The notes under the pieces are model-generated. The model did not search any database. It worked only from the letters and a program-made list of their open reading frames with translations, and was not told the origin of the DNA. A program made the translations under genes and the position numbers. Positions 47,095-55,950 of a stretch of DNA of 64,000 bases are shown piece after piece. Each line of letters begins with the position of its first letter. Positions within the stretch are counted from its first letter, which is position 1. This DNA comes from Firmicutes bacterium AF25-13AC. GTDB lineage: Bacteria; Bacillota; Clostridia; Lachnospirales; Lachnospiraceae. The stretch is taken from the NCBI GenBank assembly GCA_003478935.1, contig QUFP01000005.1:70803-134802 (forward strand). The letters run 5' to 3'.

Positions 47095-48165
47095 ATGAGA
47101 AAAATATTTGCATCAATGACAGCAGTTTCAATGGCAGCAGCAGTAATGCTTGCGGGATGTGGCTCAAACAGCAGTGATAAGAAAACTACTACAGCAGCTT
47201 CAACAAAGGCAACAGAGGCAGCAACCGAGAAGAAGACTGAGGCAGCAACCGAGAAGAAGACCGAGGCTGTGACTGAAAAAGAGACAGAAAAGGTATCTTC
47301 AAAAGAGGCTTCTTCTGAGGAAGTTTCTTCTGAAAAGGCTTCTGAGGAAGCATCTAGCGAGGCAGCTTCTAAGGAAACAGAAGCAAAGGCAGATGAAAAT
47401 GCAAAAGTCCGCGTTATTGATATTGACCTGACAAGTGAGCAGTATGCATTTGGCGTAGATAAAGAGCAGCCAGAGCTGTTAGAGAAGACAAATGAGTTCA
47501 TCGCAAAGATCATGGAGGACGGAACATTTGATGAGATCTGTAATCATTACTTTGGCGATGGAGAGCCGGTTATGGTAAAGTCTGCAGAATATGATGAGTC
47601 TAAGGATCAGTTAGTCGTAGCAACTAATGCAGGTTTTGAGCCATTTGAGTATATGAAGGGCGAAGATTACTGTGGTATCGATATGGAGATGGCAGCACTT
47701 CTTGCTGATTATTTAGGCAAAGAGCTTGTAATTCAGAACATGGATTTTGATGCTGTATGTCTGGCTGTTGGACAGCAAAAGTGTGATATCGCAATGGCAG
47801 GACTTACTATTACTGATAGCAGAAAAGATCAGGTAACATTTACTGATTCTTACTATAATGCATCACAGAAGCTGATCGTTGCAGCAGATGATACGACGTT
47901 TGACGCATGCAAGACAAAGGAAGATGTAGAAGCTATCTTTAAGACCTTTGACAGCAAGACAAAGGTTGGTGCACAGAATGGAACAACAGCTCAGTTTTAT
48001 GTTGAGGGAAGTGCAGATCTTGACTTTGCGGGATTTGATATGACACTTGTAGGATATAAGAATGCTTCCTTAGCTGTACAGGATCTTCTGAATGGAAACT
48101 TAGATTATGTCATGGTTGACGCAGCACCAGCAGCTAGCATTACGGCAGCAATTAATTCACTGTAA
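47095..48165 (+). CDS. Amino-acid ABC transporter binding lipoprotein, circularly permuted
   Basis: A 356-residue lipoprotein with lipobox MLAGC (Cys about 20) and a Thr/Glu/Lys/Ser-rich linker to about residue 100. Then comes VRVIDIDLTSEQYAFGVDK, PELLEKTNEFIAKIMEDG and TFDEICNHYFGDG (about 103-155), which is the usual C-terminal end of family-3 solute-binding proteins. Only after that does the usual N-terminal start appear (DQLVVATNAGFEPFEYM, about 175), and the protein ends at DYVMVDAAPAASITAAINSL. The normal order is therefore rotated. Permease and ATPase genes for polar amino acids follow in the same operon, so the ligand is an amino acid. GAGGAG precedes the ATG. Confidence 0.88.
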   Translation: MRKIFASMTAVSMAAAVMLAGCGSNSSDKKTTTAASTKATEAATEKKTEAATEKKTEAVTEKETEKVSSKEASSEEVSSEKASEEASSEAASKETEAKADENAKVRVIDIDLTSEQYAFGVDKEQPELLEKTNEFIAKIMEDGTFDEICNHYFGDGEPVMVKSAEYDESKDQLVVATNAGFEPFEYMKGEDYCGIDMEMAALLADYLGKELVIQNMDFDAVCLAVGQQKCDIAMAGLTITDSRKDQVTFTDSYYNASQKLIVAADDTTFDACKTKEDVEAIFKTFDSKTKVGAQNGTTAQFYVEGSADLDFAGFDMTLVGYKNASLAVQDLLNGNLDYVMVDAAPAASITAAINSL

Positions 48166-48209
48166 AGAATTAGTATAAGAATTAAATTTAGTAAAACAGG
48201 AGTAACAGG

Positions 48210-48920
48210 ATGGGAGATTTTGGTCGTAAAATAGACCGTTTTATTGAGATTTTCGTGGAGCAGCGTGGATATGTCCGTGTGCTTGAGGGCCTTCAGAATA
48301 CCGTTATGATCGCGGTAGTAGGTCTTTTGGTTGGTGCGCTGATTGGAACATTGATCGCTTCAGTAAGAGTAATGCCAAAGTATAAGCGTCTTCCGCGCGT
48401 ACTAAATGGCATATGCAGTTTTTATGTTGGCTTGTTCCGTGGAACACCAATAGTTGTGCAGCTTCTTGTCTGCTATTATGTATTGCTTCCACTTATGGGA
48501 GTTCATATGACAGGTGTGCAGGTATCTATGCTTGTCTTTGGCTTGAACAGCGGAGCTTATATTTCAGAGATGATGCGTGCTGGTATTGAATCCGTTGATC
48601 CGGGACAGATGGAGGCAGGACGAGCTGTTGGTCTTAGCTTTTCGGTTACTATGATCAAAATCGTCATCCCACAGGCTGTAAAAAATATTCTGCCAACGCT
48701 GGGCAATGAATTCATTGCACTTGTTAAGGAGACATCTGTTGTCAGCTTTGTAGGTGCTGCCGATCTGTATGTTGCATTTAACTATATTGGAACAAACAGC
48801 TATGAGTTTATGGTACCATACCTTGTAATGGCGCTGATTTATATTGTGATTGTACTTTTGATCAGCCTTGGTATTAAATTAATGGAAAGGAGCCTGAAGA
48901 AGAGTGATAGACGTAATTGA
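48210..48920 (+). CDS. Amino-acid ABC transporter permease
   Basis: A 236-residue permease of the HisM/GlnP family with about five helices. It has the N-terminal [20 protein letters not shown] and the EAA-type coupling loop [21 protein letters not shown]. Two copies, or one copy as homodimer, would form the channel. It follows the permuted binding protein by 44 bases and overlaps the ATPase gene by 17. Confidence 0.93.
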   Translation: MGDFGRKIDRFIEIFVEQRGYVRVLEGLQNTVMIAVVGLLVGALIGTLIASVRVMPKYKRLPRVLNGICSFYVGLFRGTPIVVQLLVCYYVLLPLMGVHMTGVQVSMLVFGLNSGAYISEMMRAGIESVDPGQMEAGRAVGLSFSVTMIKIVIPQAVKNILPTLGNEFIALVKETSVVSFVGAADLYVAFNYIGTNSYEFMVPYLVMALIYIVIVLLISLGIKLMERSLKKSDRRN

Positions 48921-49665
48921 TTTGAGAAAAAACTTTCATGATCTTGAGGTTCTCAAGGGAATTAACTTTAAGGTAGAGAAGGGTGATATTGTTGCAGTTA
49001 TTGGCCCTTCTGGTTCCGGAAAAAGTACATTCTTACGATGCCTGAATTGTATGGAAGACCCAACATCAGGAAAAATTATTTTTAATGGTGTTGATATTGC
49101 AGACATGAAGGTTGATATTAATATTCATCGCCGCCACATGGGAATGGTATTTCAGCATTTTAATCTGTTTAACAATAAGACTGTACTGGAAAATATTATG
49201 CTGGCGCCAGAGTATGTGCGCTGTAAGGAAGCAAAAAAGCTAAAAACAGGAAAGAGCAAAAAGCAGATCCACGAGGAAGTAAAAAATGAGGCAATGGAGC
49301 TTTTAAAGCGCATTGGTCTTGAATCCAAGGCAGATGTGTATCCATCAACACTTTCTGGTGGTCAAAAACAGCGTGTCGCAATTGTGCGTGCACTTGCCAT
49401 GAATCCGGATGTAATTTTATTTGACGAGCCAACAAGTGCGCTTGATCCAGAGATGGTAGGAGAGGTACTTGATCTTATGAAGAGCGTTGCTGCAGAAGGT
49501 ATGACCATGATCGTTGTCACTCATGAGATGGGCTTTGCAAGAGAAGTTGCAAATCGTGTTATCTTTATGGATGATGGCCGTATTTTAGAGAGTGGTGATC
49601 CTAAGGAGTTTTTTGCAAACCCGAAAACACAGCGTGCACGCGAGTTCCTTTCGAAGGTGCTGTAA
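48904..49665 (+). CDS. glnQ: Amino-acid ABC transporter ATP-binding protein (GlnQ type)
   Basis: A 253-residue ATPase. Walker A is [15 protein letters not shown], the Q-loop region [18 protein letters not shown], the signature [17 protein letters not shown], Walker [15 protein letters not shown] and the H-loop VVTHEMGFA. The start is GTG 48904. An insertion around residues 100-120 ([20 protein letters not shown]) is somewhat longer than in typical GlnQ proteins. Confidence 0.92.
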   Translation: MIDVIDLRKNFHDLEVLKGINFKVEKGDIVAVIGPSGSGKSTFLRCLNCMEDPTSGKIIFNGVDIADMKVDINIHRRHMGMVFQHFNLFNNKTVLENIMLAPEYVRCKEAKKLKTGKSKKQIHEEVKNEAMELLKRIGLESKADVYPSTLSGGQKQRVAIVRALAMNPDVILFDEPTSALDPEMVGEVLDLMKSVAAEGMTMIVVTHEMGFAREVANRVIFMDDGRILESGDPKEFFANPKTQRAREFLSKVL

Positions 49666-49680
49666 TGGGAGGTAATGTTA

Positions 49681-49715
49681 CCTAAGCGAAAGCCCCGAGG
49701 TGAATGTGCTTTTCG
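49681..49715 (+). repeat. Copy 2 of a repeated hairpin motif
   Basis: CTAAG-CGAAA-GCCCCGAGGTGAATGTG-CTTTTCG lies just after the ATPase stop codon. The core is identical to 36375-36391 (inverted). Here CGAAAGC can pair with GCTTTTCG around it. Confidence 0.55.
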
Positions 49716-49733
49716 TAGAATGAGAATAGAGAA

Positions 49734-49769
49734 GAATCGTCACGGTCTCGCCGCGGCGGTTCTTTTTTT
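49734..49769 (+). terminator. Terminator of the amino-acid ABC operon
   Basis: GAATCGTC and GGCGGTTC pair (with G-U) across a 13-base loop and are followed by TTTTTTT. Confidence 0.8.
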
Positions 49770-49781
49770 CTTGAAAAACTC

Positions 49782-49810
49782 TTTACTAAAAGCAAAAAAC
49801 AGTATAGAAT
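49782..49810 (+). promoter_or_regulatory. Candidate promoter of the yjjI operon
   Basis: TTTACT (49782-49787), 17-base spacer, TAGAAT (49805-49810). Weaker than others in the window. Confidence 0.45.
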
Positions 49811-49852
49811 ATAAATGAGAAAGTAGCGTTTAATACTAAACTCTGAAATATA

Positions 49853-49899
49853 ACAACACTTTAATGCGGCAACAAAAGCAGGCTGTATTAAAGTGTTGT
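49853..49899 (+). promoter_or_regulatory. Long inverted repeat in the yjjI leader
   Basis: CAACACTTTAAT and ATTAAAGTGTTG pair perfectly (13 bp with one flanking pair) around a 21-base loop, about 38 bases before the start codon. There is no T run after it, so it may be an operator or an mRNA-stability element, not a terminator. Confidence 0.5.
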
Positions 49900-49936
49900 A
49901 CCAATTTAAGTAAGCTTAAGAAAGGATGGTGCCATT

Positions 49937-51481
49937 TTGAGACCAATATCAATGGAACGTGTGGAAAACACGAGACAGGAAATATTAAATATTATTACAA
50001 GCCGTAAACTGACACATGAGCAGAAGCTGACTAACCTTGCAGGACAGGCAGACTCTTTGCTTGAGGTACTGGATCTTCCAGACGGACTCGAAGAGCTTCT
50101 TGAGCCGGTTGAGGGAAAGCAGTGTATCTGTGATCTGTTTGAGGGTCATGCACCGGTAAGACCGAGATACATTGTCCCGGACTATGCAAAGTTTATGAGA
50201 GAAGGAAGCAAGTTCTTACAGCTTGACCCGCCGAAGGATATCTACGAGGCAATCAACTCTCTTCTGATTTTCTATAAGAATGTTCCAAGTGTCACCAATT
50301 ACCCGGTTTATTTAGGAAACATTGATGAGCTGCTTGAGCCATTTATGGATGATGTGGACGAGGCACAGGCAAAGAAGCTGTTTAAGCTATTCTTTACCCA
50401 TATCGACCGCACTGTTCTCGATTCCTTCTCCCATGCGGACATCGGACCAAAGGCTACCAGAGCAGGACGTTTGATCTTAGAGGTAGAGCGTGAGCTTTTA
50501 GATGCAGTTCCAAATATTACGATGAAATATGATACTGATATCACACCAGATGATTTTGGTATCGAGTGTGTGAAAACAGCACTTAAGACGGCTAAGCCGA
50601 GCTTTGCAAATCATAAGATGTTCAAAAAAGAACTCGGTGAAAATTATGTCATCGCCAGCTGCTACAATGGTCTTTTATTAGGCGGTGGTTCCTATACGCT
50701 GTGCCGTCTGATTCTTGGCAATATCGCAAAGCGTGCAAAAGATAAGAAGGACTTCTTCGAAAATCAGCTTCCATATGTAATGGAGCGCATGGCACTTTAT
50801 ATGGATGAGCGCATTCGCTTTGAGGTGGAGGAGAGCGGCTTTTTCGAGAGCAACTTCCTTGCAAAAGAAGGCTTCATCCACAGAGATCGTTTTACCGCAA
50901 TGTTTGGTATGGTCGGCATGGCAGAGTGTGTCAATATTCTGATGGAGCTTGAGGGCAAAAAGGGCCGTTTTGGTCATGACAAGGAGGCAGATGACCTCGG
51001 TGTTGAGATTATGGAGGCAATAAGTGCATTTAATAACGCACATGTAAATCCATACTGTGAGGCAACAGGCGGTCATTTTCTCTTACATGCACAGGTCGGC
51101 ATCGCACAGGATAAGAACATCACTCCTGGAACGAGAATTCCGATTGGTGAGGAGCCGAAGGAGCTGATTGATCAGCTGCGCCATTGCAGCCGCTTCCACA
51201 AGTACTTCCCATCTGGTACCGGCGATATTTTCCCAGTAGATGTGACAGTACACAAGAATCCACAGTTTGTTCTTGACATCGTAAAGGGGGCATTCCAGGC
51301 TGATCTTCGTTACCTGTCCTTCTATGAGAGCGACGGCGATGTAATTCGCGTCACCGGATACTTAGCAAAGCGTTCCGAGATTGAAAAGTATCAAAAGGGT
51401 GAGAGTGTGCTGCAAAATACAACGCAGCTTGCAACAGGTGCAACTGAAAATGGTCATGTTCAGGAAAGAAGGATTCGGTAA
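49937..51481 (+). CDS. yjjI: YjjI-family glycyl radical enzyme
   Basis: A 514-residue member of the short glycyl-radical YjjI (DUF3029) family. The glycyl-radical site is near the C-terminus in DVIRVTGYLAKRSEIE, and the active-site cysteine is probably in YVIASCYNGLLLGGGSYTL. The enzyme needs the activase encoded next and is active only without oxygen. The reaction is not established. A TTG start at 49937 is chosen because AAAGGA lies 11 bases upstream; the next ATG (49952) has no site. It is preceded by a structured leader. Confidence 0.88.
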   Translation: MRPISMERVENTRQEILNIITSRKLTHEQKLTNLAGQADSLLEVLDLPDGLEELLEPVEGKQCICDLFEGHAPVRPRYIVPDYAKFMREGSKFLQLDPPKDIYEAINSLLIFYKNVPSVTNYPVYLGNIDELLEPFMDDVDEAQAKKLFKLFFTHIDRTVLDSFSHADIGPKATRAGRLILEVERELLDAVPNITMKYDTDITPDDFGIECVKTALKTAKPSFANHKMFKKELGENYVIASCYNGLLLGGGSYTLCRLILGNIAKRAKDKKDFFENQLPYVMERMALYMDERIRFEVEESGFFESNFLAKEGFIHRDRFTAMFGMVGMAECVNILMELEGKKGRFGHDKEADDLGVEIMEAISAFNNAHVNPYCEATGGHFLLHAQVGIAQDKNITPGTRIPIGEEPKELIDQLRHCSRFHKYFPSGTGDIFPVDVTVHKNPQFVLDIVKGAFQADLRYLSFYESDGDVIRVTGYLAKRSEIEKYQKGESVLQNTTQLATGATENGHVQERRIR

Positions 51482-52322
51482 TGATCACTGCACCGGTCAA
51501 TAAAATTATTCCATTTAGCAGCGTAGATGGTCCGGGAAATCGCACGGCCGTATTTTTTCAGGGTTGTAACTGGGACTGCTGTTATTGCCATAACCCAGAG
51601 ACAAGAAATATGTGCACAGGCTGTATGGCCTGTGTGCAGGTCTGTCCTGTGGGGGCACTTCAAAATGAAAACGGCAAGGTGCATTTCTTCCCAGAGCGCT
51701 GTGTAGGATGCGACACCTGCATCAAAACATGTCGTTTTGGAAGCAGTCCCCGTATCTGTAATTTGACACCAGAAGAGACCTTTGAACAGATCAAAAAGCA
51801 GATTCCATTTATCAGCGGCGTCACTGTTTCTGGAGGCGAGTGCAGTCTATATTGTGAGTTTGTCGAATCATTATTTAAGCTTTGCAAAGAAGCTGGTTTA
51901 AATACGATGATGGACAGTAATGGAAGCACACCGTTTGCTGGAAAAGACGATCTGTTAGCGGTTACAGACGGTGTTATGCTTGACATTAAGGCATTTGGCG
52001 AAGAGGATCATTTAAAAGTTACTGCGATGCCAAACAAGAACACACTTGAGAATGCAGTATTTTTAGCAAAGATGGGAAAACTTTTTGAAATTCGTACCGT
52101 CATTGTACCAGTCTGTTTGACATTGAAAATACAATTATTAAAGCTGGAGAATTGTTAAGGCCATATCAGAGTATTCATCCAGTGCGCTACAAACTCATCT
52201 CATACCGTCCTTTTGGCGTCAGGGAAGAGTACAGGACTTATCAGAGTCCGTCAAAGGAGTATATGGAACAGCTAGAAGAGCTTGCTTATAAGAGTGGCTT
52301 TGATGATGTTGTTACCACATAA
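51481..52322 (+). CDS. yjjW: YjjW-family glycyl radical enzyme activase (one frameshift)
   Basis: A radical SAM activase that installs the glycyl radical on YjjI. It starts TAATG, overlapping the yjjI stop by 1 base. The cluster motif is CNWDCCYC (about 30-37), followed by a ferredoxin-like insert with two CxxCxxC groups (CTGCMACVQVC, CVGCDTCIKTC) and GVTVSGGECSLY. The frame shifts at about 52110; with one base restored it continues FDIENTIIKAGELLRPYQSI and ends FDDVVTT, about 280 residues in all. The lesion lies in the C-terminal third, beyond the catalytic motifs. Confidence 0.87.
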
Positions 52323-52388
52323 AGAAAAAACATAGTCGAAATAGACAATTGTTTTGAATGCTTATAACAGACGAAGGAGGAGGAAGAG

Positions 52389-53936
52389 ATGGAGAGAATC
52401 AGTCATATGGACATGACGAAGCCAGCCATCGAAATGCGTGAAATTGTCAAGAAATTTGGCGATTTTACAGCGAATGACCATGTTAATCTGCTCGTTCACA
52501 AGGGTGAGGTTCATGCAATCCTTGGTGAGAATGGAGCTGGAAAGAGTACACTTATGAATGTGCTTTATGGCCTGTATCAGCCAACATCCGGACAGATTTT
52601 TGTTGGCGGAAAAGAGGAAGTGATTCACAGTCCAAGCCGTGCTATTGAACTTGGAATTGGTATGGTTCACCAGCATTTTATGCTTGTACAACCATTTTCT
52701 GTCACAGAAAACATTATCCTTGGAATGGAGCCGATGAAAGGTCTTACGGTAGATCTAAAGACAGCGCGCAAGAGGGTAGAGGAGATTTCAAAGCGCTACA
52801 ATATGCAGGTAGATCCGGATGCCAAGATTGAAGATATTTCTGTTGGTATGCAGCAGCGTGTGGAGATTTTAAAGGTTCTCTATCGTGGTGCAGACATCCT
52901 GATTTTGGATGAGCCGACTGCATCGCTGACGCCGCAGGAGATTACAGAGCTTATGGAGATTATTTCCAATCTGACAGCCGATGGAAAATCCGTTATTTTG
53001 ATTACTCATAAGCTAAAAGAGATTACAAGCTGTGCTGATTATTGTACGATTATCCGTCAGGGAAAATATATTGATACAGTCAAAGTCAGTGATGTTAATG
53101 AAAATGATCTTGCAGCCATGATGGTAGGCCGTAAGGTTGAGTTTAAGGTAGAAAAGAAGGATATCAAGCCGGGAGAGGTTGTTCTTGAAGTGAAGGATAT
53201 TCATGGAAAGGACTACCGCGGTGTTGAGATTTTAAAGGGACTTAATCTGTCAGTTAGAAGAGGTGAGATTGTAGGTCTTGCCGGTGTCGATGGAAATGGA
53301 CAGACAGAGCTTGTTGAAATTTTGACAGGATTGAAAAAGGGCGATTCAGGTGAAGTCCTCATTAACGGCAAGAATGTTTTCAACAAAAAACCAAAGGAAA
53401 TCTTTGAGAGCGGCATCACAAGTATTCCAGCTGACCGCCAAAAGCATGGTCTGGTGCTGGAGTTTTCTGTTGCTGAAAATCTGATTTTGCAAAATTACAT
53501 GAAGGAGCCGTACTCAAAGAAAGGTGTCTTGAAAAAGGATGCCATTATGGCTCATGCAAAGGATCTTGTAGAGAGGTTTGATATTCGTCCGGCAGGAAGT
53601 GAGTCTCGTCCGGCAGGAACGCTTTCAGGCGGAAATCAGCAAAAAGTTATTATTGCAAGAGAGATCACAAATGATAAGGATCTGTTGATTGCTGTTAACC
53701 CGACTCGTGGTCTTGACGTTGGTGCTATTGAGTTTGTACATCGCTACTTAGTCGAGCAGCGAAATAAAAATAAGGCTGTGCTTCTCGTTTCTTTTGAGCT
53801 GGATGAGATTATGAGTGTATCTGATCGTATCGAGGTTATCTTTGACGGACAGATTACAGGAAGTATGCCGGCGGCAGGTGCAGATGAGAAGACCCTTGGA
53901 ATTATGATGGCAGGAGGAAAGCAGCATGAAGCATAA
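52389..53936 (+). CDS. nupO: Nucleoside ABC transporter ATP-binding protein (NupO type)
   Basis: A 515-residue double ATPase of the sugar/nucleoside CUT2-like class. The first domain has GENGAGKSTLMNVLYGLY, VGMQQRVEILKVL and ILDEPTASLTP. The second has a degenerate site (AGVDGNGQTELVEIL, LSGGNQQKVIIAREI, NPTRGLD). It overlaps the permease gene downstream by 11 bases. With the two permeases and the BMP lipoprotein it forms a nucleoside importer. GGAGGAGG precedes ATG 52389. A good promoter was not found between it and yjjW, so read-through from yjjI is possible. Confidence 0.92.
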   Translation: MERISHMDMTKPAIEMREIVKKFGDFTANDHVNLLVHKGEVHAILGENGAGKSTLMNVLYGLYQPTSGQIFVGGKEEVIHSPSRAIELGIGMVHQHFMLVQPFSVTENIILGMEPMKGLTVDLKTARKRVEEISKRYNMQVDPDAKIEDISVGMQQRVEILKVLYRGADILILDEPTASLTPQEITELMEIISNLTADGKSVILITHKLKEITSCADYCTIIRQGKYIDTVKVSDVNENDLAAMMVGRKVEFKVEKKDIKPGEVVLEVKDIHGKDYRGVEILKGLNLSVRRGEIVGLAGVDGNGQTELVEILTGLKKGDSGEVLINGKNVFNKKPKEIFESGITSIPADRQKHGLVLEFSVAENLILQNYMKEPYSKKGVLKKDAIMAHAKDLVERFDIRPAGSESRPAGTLSGGNQQKVIIAREITNDKDLLIAVNPTRGLDVGAIEFVHRYLVEQRNKNKAVLLVSFELDEIMSVSDRIEVIFDGQITGSMPAAGADEKTLGIMMAGGKQHEA

Positions 53937-54990
53937 GAAAAGTATATTAGAAGGAAATATTATCTATACGCTGTTTGCAATCCTGATCGGATTTTTAACA
54001 GGTGCAATTATTCTGGCGATTGCAGGAATGAATCCAGGTGTTATTTACGCAAAGCTGTTTACTGGTATTTTTGCAAAACCGAAGTTTTTAGCGTGGTCAG
54101 TTGTCTATGCAACACCTTTAATTTTTACAGGTCTTAGTGTGGCTTTCTCTTTCCGCACAGGTGTATTTAACATTGGTGCAGAGGGCCAGTTTGTAGTGGG
54201 AAGTCTTGCAGCGACTGTAATCGGAATGTTTTGTCCGCTTCCGGCAATAATTACAGTTCCGCTTTGTCTAATTGCAGCTGCAGCAGCAGGTGCTGTGTGG
54301 TCTGCATTTTGTGGTCTGTTAAAGGTAAAAAAGGGAATCAATGAGGTACTTTCCTTTATTATGATGAACTGGATTGCTTACTATCTCTCTAACTATATTG
54401 TAAATCTTCCTGGAATTAAGGCGCCGTCAAAGGAAGCAACCATTGATATTTTGGACAATGCCAAGATGTTGCTGCCACTGTCAGTGCGTCAGATGACAGG
54501 CTGTACAACAATAAATTATGGAATTATTATTGCAATTGTTGTTGCCGTGATTATATGGTATATCATCAATAAGACAACGCTTGGATATGAACTTAGAAGC
54601 GTTGGATTTAACAGTCACGCTGCTGAGTACGGCGGTATTAATTCTAGTGCATCCGTTATGAAGGCACTTGCTATCTCTGGTGCACTAGCAGGTCTTGGCG
54701 GTGCGGTACAGATTCTTGGAAATGCAATGCATATCGCACAGTTTGCCGGACAGGAAGGCTTTGGTTTCCAGGGAATTACAGTTGCGTTAATCGCAAGTTC
54801 TAACCCAATTGGCTGTATCTTTGCTGGACTTTTCTACGGTGCAATGAAGTACGGTGGTTCTAAGTTAAACCTTGTTGGTGCACCAAAGGAGGTTCTTGAT
54901 ATTATCATGGGTGCGATCGTTTTAATTATTGCGATCACACATGTATTCAAGGCATTTGCTCAGAAGAAGATGCAGAAGGGAGGAAAGTAA
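53926..54990 (+). CDS. nupP: Nucleoside ABC transporter permease (NupP type)
   Basis: A 354-residue BPD_transp_2 family permease with about nine to ten helices. Characteristic segments are FNIGAEGQFVVGSLAATVIG, EVLSFIMMNWIAYYLSNYIV, GYELRSVGFNSHAAEYGGI and GFGFQGITVALIASSNPIG. It pairs with the next permease as a heterodimeric channel. GGAGG lies in the end of nupO. Confidence 0.92.
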   Translation: MKHKKSILEGNIIYTLFAILIGFLTGAIILAIAGMNPGVIYAKLFTGIFAKPKFLAWSVVYATPLIFTGLSVAFSFRTGVFNIGAEGQFVVGSLAATVIGMFCPLPAIITVPLCLIAAAAAGAVWSAFCGLLKVKKGINEVLSFIMMNWIAYYLSNYIVNLPGIKAPSKEATIDILDNAKMLLPLSVRQMTGCTTINYGIIIAIVVAVIIWYIINKTTLGYELRSVGFNSHAAEYGGINSSASVMKALAISGALAGLGGAVQILGNAMHIAQFAGQEGFGFQGITVALIASSNPIGCIFAGLFYGAMKYGGSKLNLVGAPKEVLDIIMGAIVLIIAITHVFKAFAQKKMQKGGK

Positions 54991-54995
54991 GTAAG

Positions 54996-55937
54996 ATGAA
55001 CGAATTTATAAAAGATCTCGGACTTTTAATTAACGCGATGCTGATCGCAACGCCTCCGCTTCTGTATGCGGCGCTTGGTTCTTGTATTTCAGAGCGAAGC
55101 GGTGTTGTAAATATTGGTATTGAGGGAATGATGACAGTAGGTGCATTTACAGGTGCAGCACTTTGCTATTTTGTTCCAGGAGCACCATGGCTAGCTTTTG
55201 TACTTGCTGGAGTAGCCGGTGCGCTTGTTGCAGTGATTCATGCATTTGCCTGCATCACCTGCAACGCAGATCAGACAATTTCTGGTACTGCTATTAACTT
55301 TTTGGCACCTGGTATTGCAATTTTTATCTGTCGTGTATTATTCGCAGACAGTACTGATACACCGGCAATTACTGATGACGCAAGCCGTCTTCCGAAGCTT
55401 CTTGACGGTGTATTTCCGTCAGGTTCCTTCTGGAATAATGTATTAAATATCCATGTGGCAGGCTACATTTGTTTTATCTGTGTGGCGATTGTCTGGTTCT
55501 TGTTCTACAAGACAAAGTTTGGTCTTCGCCTTCGCGCAGTAGGTGAGCATCCACAGGCTTGTGATACCCTTGGAATCAACGTAACAAAGACACGCTATAT
55601 TGCCGTTATCTTATCAGGCTTTTTCTCAGGTCTTGGCGGTGCCTATATAACTATGGCAACTACAAACCAGTTTAAGCCGGCAGTTATCGTAGGTCAGGGC
55701 TTTATGGCAATTTCTGCTGTTATTTTTGGTAAATTTACACCTCACGGCGCCATGCTTGCATGTATGCTGTTTGGTCTTTGCAGCGGTGTAAAGGTTCTGG
55801 CAGGAACAAGCAATATTATTTCCCCAAACTTAATTTCCATGATTCCGTATATTGTAACAATTCTGGCACTTGTATTGTTTGTCGGAAAGGCAAGAGTTCC
55901 GGCTGCAAACGGAAAGCCATATATCAAATCTAAGTAA
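54996..55937 (+). CDS. nupQ: Nucleoside ABC transporter permease (NupQ type)
   Basis: A 313-residue second permease of the same family: PLLYAALGSCISERSGVVNI, GIEGMMTVGAFTGAAL, LRLRAVGEHPQACDTLGI and SGLGGAYITMA. It starts 5 bases after nupP and is followed 13 bases later by cdd. Confidence 0.92.
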   Translation: MNEFIKDLGLLINAMLIATPPLLYAALGSCISERSGVVNIGIEGMMTVGAFTGAALCYFVPGAPWLAFVLAGVAGALVAVIHAFACITCNADQTISGTAINFLAPGIAIFICRVLFADSTDTPAITDDASRLPKLLDGVFPSGSFWNNVLNIHVAGYICFICVAIVWFLFYKTKFGLRLRAVGEHPQACDTLGINVTKTRYIAVILSGFFSGLGGAYITMATTNQFKPAVIVGQGFMAISAVIFGKFTPHGAMLACMLFGLCSGVKVLAGTSNIISPNLISMIPYIVTILALVLFVGKARVPAANGKPYIKSK

Positions 55938-55950
55938 TAGGAATATGTAT

